12,729 bases of DNA from NCBI GenBank assembly GCA_947178085.1, contig CAMWWS010000038.1:1-12729 (forward strand). The letters run 5' to 3'. The position numbers and the translations under genes were made by a program. The DNA comes from an uncultured Lachnospiraceae bacterium (lineage in GTDB: Bacteria; Bacillota_A; Clostridia; Lachnospirales; Lachnospiraceae). Below, piece by piece: positions 1-7,011 of the stretch; the first letter of the stretch is position 1; each line of letters begins with the position of its first letter. The notes below the pieces were generated by a model. It was given only the letters and a program-made list of their open reading frames with translations, searched no databases and was not told the origin of the DNA.

Positions 1-687
1 CCTTATGAGGCTAAGCCGCTTGATGATAATTTCTGCATACGTAAAGAAGACTATATGTGTGAAAATGGTGGTGTGATTTTTCCGAATCCCAATGCCCCTA
101 CGGGTATTTTGATGGGAGTGGACGAGATTGAGGAAATAATCAGTGCCAATCAGGATGTTGTTGTTATTCTTGATGAGGCTTATATAGATTTCGGCGGAAA
201 GAGCTGTATCGATTTGATTCCGAAGTATGATAATCTTCTGATTGTGCAGACTTTTTCTAAATCAAGGGCTATGGCAGGCTCACGTATAGGGTATGCTATT
301 GGCAATGAGAAGTTGATTAAGTGTCTGAATGATGTAAAATATTCTGTAAATTCATATACCATGAATCGTATGGTGCTTGCGATTGGTGCAGAGGCAGTTA
401 AGGATGACGCTTATTTTAAGGAAATTTGCAGAAAAATCATTGCTACAAGAGAAAGAACTGAGAAGGAACTGAGCGCGCTTGGGTTTACTTTTCCGAAGTC
501 AAGTGCCAATTTTGTATTCGCAGCGCATGAAAGAGTTAAGGCACAAGAGATTTTTGATAAGCTCAAAGAACATGACATATATGTTAGACATTGGAATAAA
601 GCCAGGATTGACAATTATCTGAGGATAACAATCGGAACAGATGAGCAGATGGATGCCTTATTTGCAGCACTTAAGGAAATATTGTAA
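1..687 (+). CDS. hisC: Histidinol-phosphate aminotransferase, C-terminal part (5' end outside window)
   Basis: The reading frame is open from base 1, so the gene starts before the window; 228 residues remain of a family usually near 350. It is a fold-type I PLP aminotransferase. Visible motifs are NPNAPTG (substrate/PLP loop), DEAYIDF (the Asp and Tyr that contact PLP) and TFSKSRAMAGSRIGY, whose Lys forms the Schiff base with PLP. The C-terminal part ends with RITIGTDEQMD, typical of HisC. The enzyme converts imidazole acetol phosphate and glutamate to histidinol phosphate in histidine synthesis. The next gene follows after 27 bases with its own ribosome site, so the two may be co-transcribed. 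No other his gene is visible. A closely related aminotransferase (for example a threonine-phosphate decarboxylase) is a less likely reading because the motif spacing fits HisC well. Confidence 0.85.
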   Translation, partial: PYEAKPLDDNFCIRKEDYMCENGGVIFPNPNAPTGILMGVDEIEEIISANQDVVVILDEAYIDFGGKSCIDLIPKYDNLLIVQTFSKSRAMAGSRIGYAIGNEKLIKCLNDVKYSVNSYTMNRMVLAIGAEAVKDDAYFKEICRKIIATRERTEKELSALGFTFPKSSANFVFAAHERVKAQEIFDKLKEHDIYVRHWNKARIDNYLRITIGTDEQMDALFAALKEIL

Positions 688-714
688 AAATTTAAATCAG
701 AGGAGTAATTATTC

Positions 715-1215
715 ATGGATAGTTTGGCGATTTGGTTTGCAAATACATTAGGACAATATGTATCAAAAGAGTTTGTTATATTTTTCATTTCCATGGTACC
801 GATTCTGGAACTGAGGGGCGGGCTGCTTGCGGCATCTTTGATTGGAGTGCCTATCACAACGGCGGTTCCGATTTGTATTGTTGGTAATATCATACCGATT
901 CCGTTTATTTTACTTTTTATCAAACAAATATTTAAATTGCTCAAGAAGGTAAAAATTTTCAGAGGAATTATTGAAAAACTGGAATCAAGGGCGATGGGCA
1001 AGAGTGATTCCATAAAGAAATATGAATTCTGGGGGCTTGTTTTATTCGTCGGTATTCCTCTTCCGGGAACAGGTGCATGGACAGGTTCGCTTATTGCGGC
1101 GCTTCTGGATATTGATTTCAAAAAAGCGATTTTGGCAGAGCTTCTCGGAATTGCCATAGCAACTGTTATCATGTCGGTTGTTTCGTATGGTTTACTGGGA
1201 GCATTGTTAGGATAA
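715..1215 (+). CDS. Small multidrug-export family membrane protein (COG2426-like)
   Basis: 166 residues, almost wholly hydrophobic, with about four membrane segments (roughly 15-35, 42-68, 103-125, 138-165). Two conserved motifs identify the family: PILELRGG near residue 24 and GIPLPGTGAWTGSLIAALL near residue 112. A basic cytoplasmic loop (about 70-100, rich in Lys and Arg) separates the two halves. The family is annotated as small multidrug export protein, but transport has not been shown for most members, so the substrate is unknown. The ATG at 715 is preceded by AGAGGAG with good spacing. The stop codon lies within the left arm of a terminator hairpin, so this gene ends the hisC transcript. 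Confidence 0.8.
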   Translation: MDSLAIWFANTLGQYVSKEFVIFFISMVPILELRGGLLAASLIGVPITTAVPICIVGNIIPIPFILLFIKQIFKLLKKVKIFRGIIEKLESRAMGKSDSIKKYEFWGLVLFVGIPLPGTGAWTGSLIAALLDIDFKKAILAELLGIAIATVIMSVVSYGLLGALLG

Positions 1216-1240
1216 AAGTCAGGCTGCTGCCTGACTTTTT
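1214..1240 (+). terminator. Intrinsic terminator after the small export protein gene
   Basis: Arms AAAAGTCAGGC (1214-1224) and GCCTGACTTTT (1229-1239) pair perfectly over 11 bp around the four-base loop TGCT and run into a five-T tract. The A-rich left arm means it could also work on the minus strand. It overlaps the upstream stop codon and separates the hisC unit from the methyltransferase-nadE unit. Confidence 0.9.
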
Positions 1241-1287
1241 GGATATGAGTATTGGAATTTCGTGTAATATGAAGGGATTGCAGAACG

Positions 1288-2112
1288 ATGGAAGTATACG
1301 CGGATTTTGCCGGAGTTTATGATATTTTTATGGATGAAACGCCATATGAGGAGTGGTGTGAATATATTGTTAATTTACTGCATCGTTATGAAATTGAAGA
1401 ACATATGGCAAAAGATGAGGCAGATGGAGATAAACTCAGGCAGGAGAGGAATACCATTTTGGATTTGGGTTGTGGAACCGGAGTACTGACGGAACTTCTG
1501 GCAGCAAAGGGATACGATATGATAGGAATAGATAATGCACAGGAAATGCTGCAGATTGCAATGGAGAAAAGACAGCGTTCGGGGCATGACATTCTCTATT
1601 TATTACAGGATATGCGGGAATTTGAATTGTATGGTACGGTAGGTGCTGTCATAAGTGTATGTGATTCTTTGAACTATTTGCTTAGTGAGGAAGATTTGCT
1701 TACGACATTTAAGCTGGTGGATAATTATCTATATCCGGGAGGTTTGTTTATATTTGATTTTAATACGGTCTATAAATATGAAGTAGTGATTGGAGACACA
1801 ACTATAGCTGAGAATCGGGAAGATTGCAGCTTTATATGGGAGAATTATTATCATACGGAAGATGAAATAAATGAGTATGATTTGACTATTTTTGTCAAGA
1901 ATGATAGTGGAGAGAATAGCTTTAAAAGGTTTAGTGAGACTCACTATCAGCGTGGATACTCACTGGAGCAGATGAAGTCTCTGGTTGAAAAAGCCGGTAT
2001 GGCATTTATCACAGCGCAGGATGCGGATACTCACGGCGAGGTGACAACAGAAAGTGAGAGAATCTATGTCATAGCGCGAGAGCAGCACAAAAGGCATGAA
2101 AAGCAAGTATAA
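1288..2112 (+). CDS. Class I SAM-dependent methyltransferase, substrate unknown
   Basis: 274 residues. Motif I is ILDLGCGTG at 57-65, followed by GYDMIGID with the acidic residue D82 that binds the SAM ribose. Motif II/III elements are LLQDMREFEL (D108) and LYPGGLFIFDFNT (149-160). The N-terminal YADFAGVYDIFMD is typical of the clostridial family often labelled methyltransferase-domain protein or YqeM-like. A short charged stretch (about 35-55, rich in Glu, Asp, Lys, Arg) precedes motif I. The C-terminal half (165-260) is the variable substrate-binding cap, with a YQRGYSLEQMKSLVEKAGM helix-turn. The start ATG at 1288 has a weak GAAGGGA site about 11 bases upstream. nadE starts 41 bases downstream, so the two genes are probably one transcription unit. 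Nothing in the sequence identifies the methylated substrate. Confidence 0.75.
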   Translation: MEVYADFAGVYDIFMDETPYEEWCEYIVNLLHRYEIEEHMAKDEADGDKLRQERNTILDLGCGTGVLTELLAAKGYDMIGIDNAQEMLQIAMEKRQRSGHDILYLLQDMREFELYGTVGAVISVCDSLNYLLSEEDLLTTFKLVDNYLYPGGLFIFDFNTVYKYEVVIGDTTIAENREDCSFIWENYYHTEDEINEYDLTIFVKNDSGENSFKRFSETHYQRGYSLEQMKSLVEKAGMAFITAQDADTHGEVTTESERIYVIAREQHKRHEKQV

Positions 2113-2153
2113 TAAAAGATTTTGATTATTTGAAAAGGAGTACAGTCAGAGAT

Positions 2154-4064
2154 ATGAAGCATGGTTTTGTGAAAGTGGCAGCGGCTACACCGAAAATAAA
2201 GGTAGCGGATCCAATCTATAACAGGCAGCAGATTTGCTTATGCATGGAGAAGGCGGTAGATAATGGAGCAAAGATTATCGTCTTTCCGGAATTATGTATT
2301 ACCGGCTATTCCTGTGGGGATTTATTTCTTCAAGAGCTGCTTTTATGTGAGGCAAAAGAGCAGCTTAGGGTAATAGCAGGTGAGTCGGCGGGGAATGACG
2401 CACTGGTATTCGTGGGACTGCCGATGGTGAAAGACCATAAGCTTTATAACGTGGCAGCGGCGATTCAGGACGGCGAGGTGTTGGCTTTGATTCCCAAAAG
2501 ATTCATTCCGGCATATGCTGAGTTCTATGAGACACGGTACTTTACGCCGGGGAATTGCATTCCTGAGACATATAGATTTGATGATGATGAAATACCTTTT
2601 GGCACGAACATTTTGTTTCAGGCGGACTGCATGGAAGGACTTGTTGCAGCCTGTGAAATATGCGAGGATGTCTGGACGCCTAATTCTCCCGGAATATCTC
2701 ATGCAATGGCAGGGGCGAGCGTGCTTGTGAATTTGTCGGCGTCCAATGAGACGGTTGGAAAGGACACATATCGGGAGATGTTGGTTAAGTCTGCGAGCGC
2801 CAAACTGATTGCAGGCTATGTATATTCCTCTGCGGGAGAAGGAGAATCCACACAGGATTTAGTGTTTGGCGGTCACAATATGATTGCAGAGAACGGTACT
2901 ATGCTGGCGGAATCGAAACGATTTAATGCCGAAACAATATATGCCGATATTGATATTCACCGCCTTACTCACGAGAGACGCAGAATGACATCATATCAGT
3001 CCATAGATAAAGAAAGTTATAGAATAATTACCTTTCATCTGGATGAAGAAGATACGAAGCTGGAGCGCACCTTCAGCACAATGCCGTTTGTTCCAACTGC
3101 GAAAGAAGCGAGAGATAAGAGGTGCGATGAGATTCTGTCTATACAGTCATATGGTTTGAAAAAACGATATGAGCATACCGGTTTGAAATCTGCTGTTATA
3201 GGTATTTCTGGCGGTCTGGATTCTACATTGGCACTGCTTGTTACCGTGCGTGCTTTTGATATGCTTGGACTTGACAGAAAAAACATCGTATCTGTCACTA
3301 TGCCGTGTTTCGGAACAACGGACAGAACCTATGAGAATGCGTGTAAGCTCGTAAAAGAGCTGGGTACGGATTTAAGGGAAATAGATATTAAAGAAGCTGT
3401 TACCGTTCATTTTCGTGATATTGGGCAGGATATGGATAACAAGGATGTTACCTATGAGAATGGACAGGCAAGGGAACGTACACAGATTTTGATGGATATT
3501 GCAAACCAAACGAACGGACTTGTGATTGGAACGGGCGATATGTCTGAGCTTGCGCTTGGCTGGGCGACTTATAACGGAGACCATATGTCCATGTATGGAG
3601 TCAACAGCGGAGTTCCTAAAACACTGGTACGTTATCTTGTGCAGTACTATGCTGATACCTGCGGTAATGAGGCGATGGAGAAAATACTATATGATATACT
3701 TGACACACCTGTCAGCCCTGAACTTTTACCACCTGTGGAGGGCGCTATCGCACAGAAAACCGAAGACATAGTCGGTCCTTATGAACTGCATGATTTCTTC
3801 TTATACTATATGCTGCGCTGCGGTTTTGAACCGGCGAAAATATACCGTATTGCAGTAATATCTTTCGCCGGTCAGTATACAGACAAAGAAATCTTAAAAT
3901 GGCTGAAGACCTTCTATCGCAGATTCTTTACTCAGCAATTCAAACGTTCCTGTCTGCCGGATGGTCCAAAAGTCGGAAGCGTTGCCCTTTCGCCAAGAGG
4001 TGATCTGCGCATGCCGTCAGACGCCTGCGGGGAATTGTGGCTTAAGCAGATAGATGAACTTTAA
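2154..4064 (+). CDS. nadE: Glutamine-dependent NAD+ synthetase
   Basis: The enzyme makes NAD+ from deamido-NAD+ and ATP with ammonia released from glutamine. From the ATG at 2154 it has 636 residues. The N-terminal nitrilase-type glutaminase domain (about 1-290) carries the triad E46 (VFPEL), K115 (IPKRF) and C170 (CEICEDVW). The C-terminal synthetase domain (about 320-636) has the PP-loop SGGLDS at 352-357 and GTGDMSELALGWATYNGDH further on. I chose ATG 2154 because MKHGFVKVAAATPKIKVAD is the usual family N-terminus and AAAAGGAG (2133-2140) lies upstream of it. A TTG at 2130 in the same frame would add eight unusual residues and would place that ribosome site inside the gene. It follows the methyltransferase closely and meets the convergent gene tail to tail, sharing stop bases at 4061-4064. 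Confidence 0.92.
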   Translation: MKHGFVKVAAATPKIKVADPIYNRQQICLCMEKAVDNGAKIIVFPELCITGYSCGDLFLQELLLCEAKEQLRVIAGESAGNDALVFVGLPMVKDHKLYNVAAAIQDGEVLALIPKRFIPAYAEFYETRYFTPGNCIPETYRFDDDEIPFGTNILFQADCMEGLVAACEICEDVWTPNSPGISHAMAGASVLVNLSASNETVGKDTYREMLVKSASAKLIAGYVYSSAGEGESTQDLVFGGHNMIAENGTMLAESKRFNAETIYADIDIHRLTHERRRMTSYQSIDKESYRIITFHLDEEDTKLERTFSTMPFVPTAKEARDKRCDEILSIQSYGLKKRYEHTGLKSAVIGISGGLDSTLALLVTVRAFDMLGLDRKNIVSVTMPCFGTTDRTYENACKLVKELGTDLREIDIKEAVTVHFRDIGQDMDNKDVTYENGQARERTQILMDIANQTNGLVIGTGDMSELALGWATYNGDHMSMYGVNSGVPKTLVRYLVQYYADTCGNEAMEKILYDILDTPVSPELLPPVEGAIAQKTEDIVGPYELHDFFLYYMLRCGFEPAKIYRIAVISFAGQYTDKEILKWLKTFYRRFFTQQFKRSCLPDGPKVGSVALSPRGDLRMPSDACGELWLKQIDEL

Positions 4065-4558
4065 CGCTGTTCTTTGGAATCATCCCAGTCCAGCTGTACC
4101 GCATCTTCAGGATCAATAGCTTTTTCTATTGATGCGCTTATTGCATTTAACAGAATCATGGAGGTGTATTTACTGTCATCAGGATATGTAATACCATCCA
4201 GACTCTGATTGACGATGATTTGACTTGCAAGGCTTTCAAACGAAGGCTGAATCAGAGGATACATCGTCGTAACTGCTTCATCCAGATTCACGAGCCGTAT
4301 GGAGTTGATGTTTTTTTCATCAACGGTAACTTCTATCTCCACTACGTTATCGTTCAAAATCAAAGAAGTTGTGTATACGCCGGGAACATAGGTATTTGTT
4401 GACGTTTGTGTCATTGTTGTGACAGCGTTTTTCTTCTCATTTTTCGGCAGAAACATGATAATGAGCAGAATGATTAAAAGGATACCGAGCACAGCAAAGA
4501 TTCCGGTATATATTAATTCTTTTAGATGAAGTACAACAATTTTGGTTTTGGAACTCAT
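4061..4558 (-). CDS. Membrane-anchored protein with a degenerate FMN-binding-like domain
   Basis: 165 residues. A short basic N-terminus is followed by one strong membrane segment (about 17-37, LLIILLIIMF), then a probably extracytoplasmic domain (55-148). That domain has the pattern of the FMN_bind family: YVPGVYTTSL (strand pair), VVEIEVTVDEKNINSIRLV, a helix LASQIIVNQSLDGI, and a final helix TSMILLNAISASIEKAI. In FMN_bind proteins the S(G)AT motif before that helix carries covalent FMN on a Thr. Here the stretch reads PDDSKYTSM, so the SGA part is lost although a Thr-Ser pair remains. Flavin binding is therefore doubtful. The start ATG at 4558 has GAGG seven bases upstream. It is divergent from glnA and convergent with nadE. 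Function unknown; the family relation is inferred from the pattern only. Confidence 0.7.
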   Translation of the reverse strand: MSSKTKIVVLHLKELIYTGIFAVLGILLIILLIIMFLPKNEKKNAVTTMTQTSTNTYVPGVYTTSLILNDNVVEIEVTVDEKNINSIRLVNLDEAVTTMYPLIQPSFESLASQIIVNQSLDGITYPDDSKYTSMILLNAISASIEKAIDPEDAVQLDWDDSKEQR

Positions 4559-4618
4559 AAAATATCCTCATAGAAAATCTTTTTATCAGTTTATGTGGCA
4601 GTTAGGGAGATTATGACA

Positions 4619-4646
4619 GTTATAAGTGAAAAAGCGTACGTGCCAA
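4619..4646 (-). promoter_or_regulatory. Probable sigma-A promoter of the minus-strand membrane protein gene
   Basis: On the minus strand TTGGCA (4646-4641, one base from consensus) and TATAAC (4624-4619, one base from consensus) are separated by 16 bases. Transcription would start near 4612 and give a leader of about 50 bases. Its -35 box lies one base from the -35 box of the divergent glnA promoter. Confidence 0.55.
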
Positions 4647-4647
4647 C

Positions 4648-4677
4648 TTGACAGATAAGTATATAAAATGATATTCT
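4648..4677 (+). promoter_or_regulatory. Promoter of glnA
   Basis: A perfect TTGACA (4648-4653) and TATTCT (4672-4677) are 18 bases apart, with a TG one base before the -10 (extended -10 type). The expected start is near 4683, exactly where the leader hairpin begins. No GlnR/TnrA-type box (TGTNA, seven bases, TNACA) was found near it. Confidence 0.7.
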
Positions 4678-4682
4678 GATAC

Positions 4683-4764
4683 AGAACAAAGGCGTTCTTA
4701 TCTAATACAGTAGAAACTTCGCGGAGCGCGATTCCTATTGTATTAAGATTGGGAGCGTTTTTTT
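4683..4764 (+). promoter_or_regulatory. glnA leader: ANTAR-type hairpin with antiterminator/terminator switch
   Basis: The leader begins with AGAAC (4683-4687) pairing to GTTCT (4694-4698) around the six-base loop AAAGGC. An A at loop position 1 and a G at position 4 are the known signature of RNA hairpins bound by ANTAR proteins. Next, TAATACAGTAG (4703-4713) pairs with CTATTGTATTA (4735-4745), 11 bp including one G-U. This fold uses bases 4735-4737, which are also needed by the left arm of the terminator at 4729-4764, so the two folds exclude each other. The usual second hexaloop with A1 and G4 was not found: the tip of the long stem is a GC-rich structure instead. The ANTAR protein encoded after glnA is the obvious candidate ligand. 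Confidence 0.6.
4729..4764 (+). terminator. Probable attenuator terminator in the glnA leader
   Basis: CG plus TTCCTA (4729-4737, A4731 bulged) pairs with TGGGAG plus CG (4750-4757), followed by seven T (4758-4764). The stem contains G-U pairs and a 12-base loop, so it is of moderate strength, as expected for a regulated terminator. It lies 50 bases upstream of the glnA start codon. Confidence 0.55.
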
Positions 4765-4815
4765 ACATTATAGGAAATTACTTGAAATATATAAAGTAAG
4801 AAAGGAATGAGTGAA

Positions 4816-6150
4816 ATGAGAAGGGATTATACGAAGCAGGATGTCATGAGACTGGTGCAGGAGGAAGATGTGGAATTTATTCGCCTGCAGTTCACCGATA
4901 TTTTCGGTAATTTGAAAAATATGGCAATTACAGTGAGTCAGTTGGATAGAGCTCTGAATAACGAGTGCATGTTTGACGGCTCATCCATAGAGGGATTTGC
5001 AAGGATTGAAGAATCAGATATGTATCTGTATCCGGATTTTGGCACGTTGGAGGTTTTTCCGTGGAGACCGCAGCAGGGTAAGGTGGCAAGGTTGATTTGC
5101 GACGTATACCGGCCAAACGGAGAGCCGTTTGAGGGTGACCCGCGATATATTTTAAAACGTGCTATAAAGGAAGCGGAAGATTTAGGCTATGTTTTTGACG
5201 TAGGACCGGAATGTGAGTTTTTCCTTTTTAATACTGATGAAAATGCAATGCCTACGACGAATACCAATGAGCAGGCAGGATATTTTGATTTAGGTCCCGT
5301 AGATTTTGGGGAAAATGCCAGACGCGACATGGTTCTGACATTGGAGGAAATGGGATTTATTGTTGAGGCATCGCATCACGAGGTGGCTCCGGCGCAGCAT
5401 GAGATTGATTTCCAGTATGATGAAGCGCTTGCTACAGCGGATAATATCATGACATTTAAGCTGGCGGTTAAGACTATTGCTAAGAGGCATGGATTGCACG
5501 CTACTTTTATGCCTAAGCCGAAATACGGTGTAAACGGTTCCGGCATGCATATCAATATGTCATTATCTAAGGACGGGAAAAATATTTTCGTAGATGAGAA
5601 GGATAAATTAGGGCTGAGTAAAGAAGCATATTATTTTATCGGCGGCATAATGAAGCATATGAAAGGAATGACAGCCATAACTAATCCTCTTATTAACTCT
5701 TATAAGAGACTTGTTCCGGGATTTGAGGCGCCCGTATATATTGCATGGAGCGCGACAAACAGAAGTCCGCTTATCAGAATTCCTGCAACACATGGAAAAG
5801 GAACCAGAATAGAACTCCGCTGCCCGGATCCGTCAGCGAATCCGTATCTGGCATTGGCAGTCTGCTTAAAAGCAGGGCTTGATGGTATAGTAAATAAGAT
5901 TATGCCGCCTGAAAGCGTAGACTGCAATATTTTTGAAATGAGTGACGAGCAGAAGAAGGCAAGCGGTATAGATGAAATACCGGGAACATTGATTGAAGCA
6001 ATCTATGAGATGGAAAAGGATGGGCTTATCAAAGAAGTGCTGGGCGAGCACACCTTTGCAAAATATATCTCCGCCAAGAAAGATGAATGGCATCGTTATC
6101 GTTCCCAGGTGACAGAGTGGGAGATTAATGAATACCTGAATAAGTTCTGA
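4816..6150 (+). CDS. glnA: Glutamine synthetase, type I-alpha
   Basis: The enzyme makes glutamine from glutamate, ammonia and ATP, the main ammonia-assimilation step; it works as a cytoplasmic dodecamer. From ATG 4816 it has 444 residues, the same length as the Bacillus subtilis enzyme. Visible are the [20 protein letters not shown] segment (R63 matches the feedback-related Arg62 of B. subtilis), metal ligands E132 and E134 (PECEFF) and E189 (HHEV), NGSGMH (H245), and the glutamate flap [13 protein letters not shown] with E304. The adenylylation loop of GSI-beta enzymes and its 25-residue insertion are absent, which defines the alpha type. An ATG at 4807 is in frame, but the AAAGGA site (4801-4806) abuts it and sits nine bases before ATG 4816, which I prefer. 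Expression is probably controlled by antitermination in the leader. The ANTAR regulator gene follows 74 bases later. Confidence 0.95.
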   Translation: MRRDYTKQDVMRLVQEEDVEFIRLQFTDIFGNLKNMAITVSQLDRALNNECMFDGSSIEGFARIEESDMYLYPDFGTLEVFPWRPQQGKVARLICDVYRPNGEPFEGDPRYILKRAIKEAEDLGYVFDVGPECEFFLFNTDENAMPTTNTNEQAGYFDLGPVDFGENARRDMVLTLEEMGFIVEASHHEVAPAQHEIDFQYDEALATADNIMTFKLAVKTIAKRHGLHATFMPKPKYGVNGSGMHINMSLSKDGKNIFVDEKDKLGLSKEAYYFIGGIMKHMKGMTAITNPLINSYKRLVPGFEAPVYIAWSATNRSPLIRIPATHGKGTRIELRCPDPSANPYLALAVCLKAGLDGIVNKIMPPESVDCNIFEMSDEQKKASGIDEIPGTLIEAIYEMEKDGLIKEVLGEHTFAKYISAKKDEWHRYRSQVTEWEINEYLNKF

Positions 6151-6152
6151 AT

Positions 6153-6179
6153 AAGTATGAAAAATAAATTTTCACACTT
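6153..6179 (+). other. AT-rich hairpin between glnA and the ANTAR gene
   Basis: AAGT and TGAAAA (6153-6163) pair with TTTTCA and ACTT (6169-6179) around ATAAA with one mismatch. There is no proper T tract after it, so it is at most a weak or partial terminator or an mRNA end-protecting stem that would lower expression of the regulator relative to glnA. Confidence 0.3.
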
Positions 6180-6224
6180 GTTTAGAAATAATAATCTGTA
6201 ACTTTGGAGTAAGGAGGTGGACGT

Positions 6225-6773
6225 GTGATCAACATAATTGTAGCCTTGCCCAAACCGGAAGAAGCAAAGGGAATTCGCAGTATACTGATGAAAAACGGTT
6301 TTTCAGTGACAGCAGTGTGCACTACAGGCGCGCAGGCATTGAGTCAGACAGATGAATTAAATGACGGGATTGTCATATGCGGCTACAAACTGACAGATAT
6401 GATGTATTCCGAATTGCACGAATGCCTCCCGGAAGGTTTTGATATGCTGCTGATGGTATCCCATAATGTGATGAACGATTGCCTTGGTAATAATATAGTC
6501 TGCCTTTGTATGCCGATTAAGGTACATGAGCTTATAGATACGGTTTCAATGATGTGCCAGGCAATACGCAGAAGACGTAAGAAAGCAAAGCAGCGGCCTA
6601 AGGAGCGGAATGAAAAAGAAACCGCATTTATTAAAGATGCTAAAGAACTGCTGATGATTCGTAATAATATGACTGAGGAAGAAGCGCATCGGTATATTCA
6701 GAAATGCAGTATGGACAGCGGTACTAATATGGTGGAAACTGCGCAGATGATTCTGGCCATGATGAAAGAGTGA
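6225..6773 (+). CDS. ANTAR-domain antitermination regulator with pseudo-receiver
   Basis: 182 residues, two domains. Residues 1-112 have a CheY-like receiver pattern, but the phospho-acceptor position is Gly53 (IVICGYKLTD), the acidic pair after strand 1 is replaced by ALPKPEE, and the conserved Lys is Met96 (LCMPIKVHEL). Ser79 (MVSH) is kept. A basic linker (115-128) leads to the ANTAR RNA-binding domain (about 130-180): KDAKELLMIRNNMTEEEAHRYIQK, then CSMDSGTNMVETAQMIL. ANTAR proteins bind paired hexaloop hairpins and prevent termination. The gene starts with GTG 6225, seven bases after a perfect AAGGAGG. Its place right after glnA, whose leader has a fitting hairpin, matches the clostridial NitR-like regulators linked to glnA. 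It probably does not answer to phosphorylation; a ligand or protein partner is the likely input. No kinase gene is near. Confidence 0.85.
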   Translation: MINIIVALPKPEEAKGIRSILMKNGFSVTAVCTTGAQALSQTDELNDGIVICGYKLTDMMYSELHECLPEGFDMLLMVSHNVMNDCLGNNIVCLCMPIKVHELIDTVSMMCQAIRRRRKKAKQRPKERNEKETAFIKDAKELLMIRNNMTEEEAHRYIQKCSMDSGTNMVETAQMILAMMKE

Positions 6774-6792
6774 AAATATTCTCAATAGTGAC

Positions 6793-6870
6793 GAACTTAT
6801 CCAACATAAACAAAAACGGTGCTCGTCGCAAGCGTAATCGCACCTTATTTTGTTTATGTTGAATAAGTTC
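6793..6870. repeat. 78-bp palindromic repeat element, copy 1
   Basis: The outer arms (6793-6815 and 6848-6870) are complementary over 23 bases with one mismatch. After a small internal loop, GGTGC (6818-6822) pairs with GCACC (6840-6844) around a 17-base loop containing CGCAAGCG. Read on the minus strand it aligns base for base through its first 50 positions with copy 2 at 7868-7946 and shares the core CGCTTGCGA followed by two variable bases and AGC. There is no T tract, so it is not a classical terminator. It lies between the ANTAR gene and the dapF promoter. Confidence 0.85.
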
Positions 6871-6927
6871 TGATTGTTGAAATAGAGTTTCTTAATTTGG
6901 TCATATAAATTCATCTTAATGAAAGGA

Positions 6928-6956
6928 TTGCATATTGAATAGATGAAATATATAAT
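6928..6956 (+). promoter_or_regulatory. Promoter of dapF
   Basis: A perfect TATAAT (6951-6956) lies 17 bases after TTGCAT (6928-6933, three of six consensus bases). The predicted start is near 6963, giving an approximately 50-base leader to the dapF ATG. The promoter sits downstream of palindromic copy 1, so dapF need not depend on glnA transcription. Confidence 0.6.
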
Positions 6957-7011
6957 AGTGCTGTAATGAATATTGAAGATAGACGTTATGAAAGGAATAA
7001 AGGTTATCGAT

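Noticed and set aside
615..1172. 185-codon open frame on the minus strand opposite the small export protein
   Set aside because: No ribosome site or family motif; the plus strand carries a recognised family, so this is its shadow.
2130..2153. In-frame TTG as nadE start
   Set aside because: It would put the AAAAGGAG ribosome site inside the gene and add eight residues not typical of the family; ATG 2154 fits both criteria.
4559..4682. GlnR/TnrA-type operator upstream of glnA
   Set aside because: Scanned for TGTNA, seven bases, TNACA on both strands; the nearest candidates around 4590-4620 fail in one half.
6973..7011. In-frame TTG 6973 or ATG 6988 as dapF start
   Set aside because: Neither has a good ribosome site and both add residues before the conserved MKFTKMHG start.
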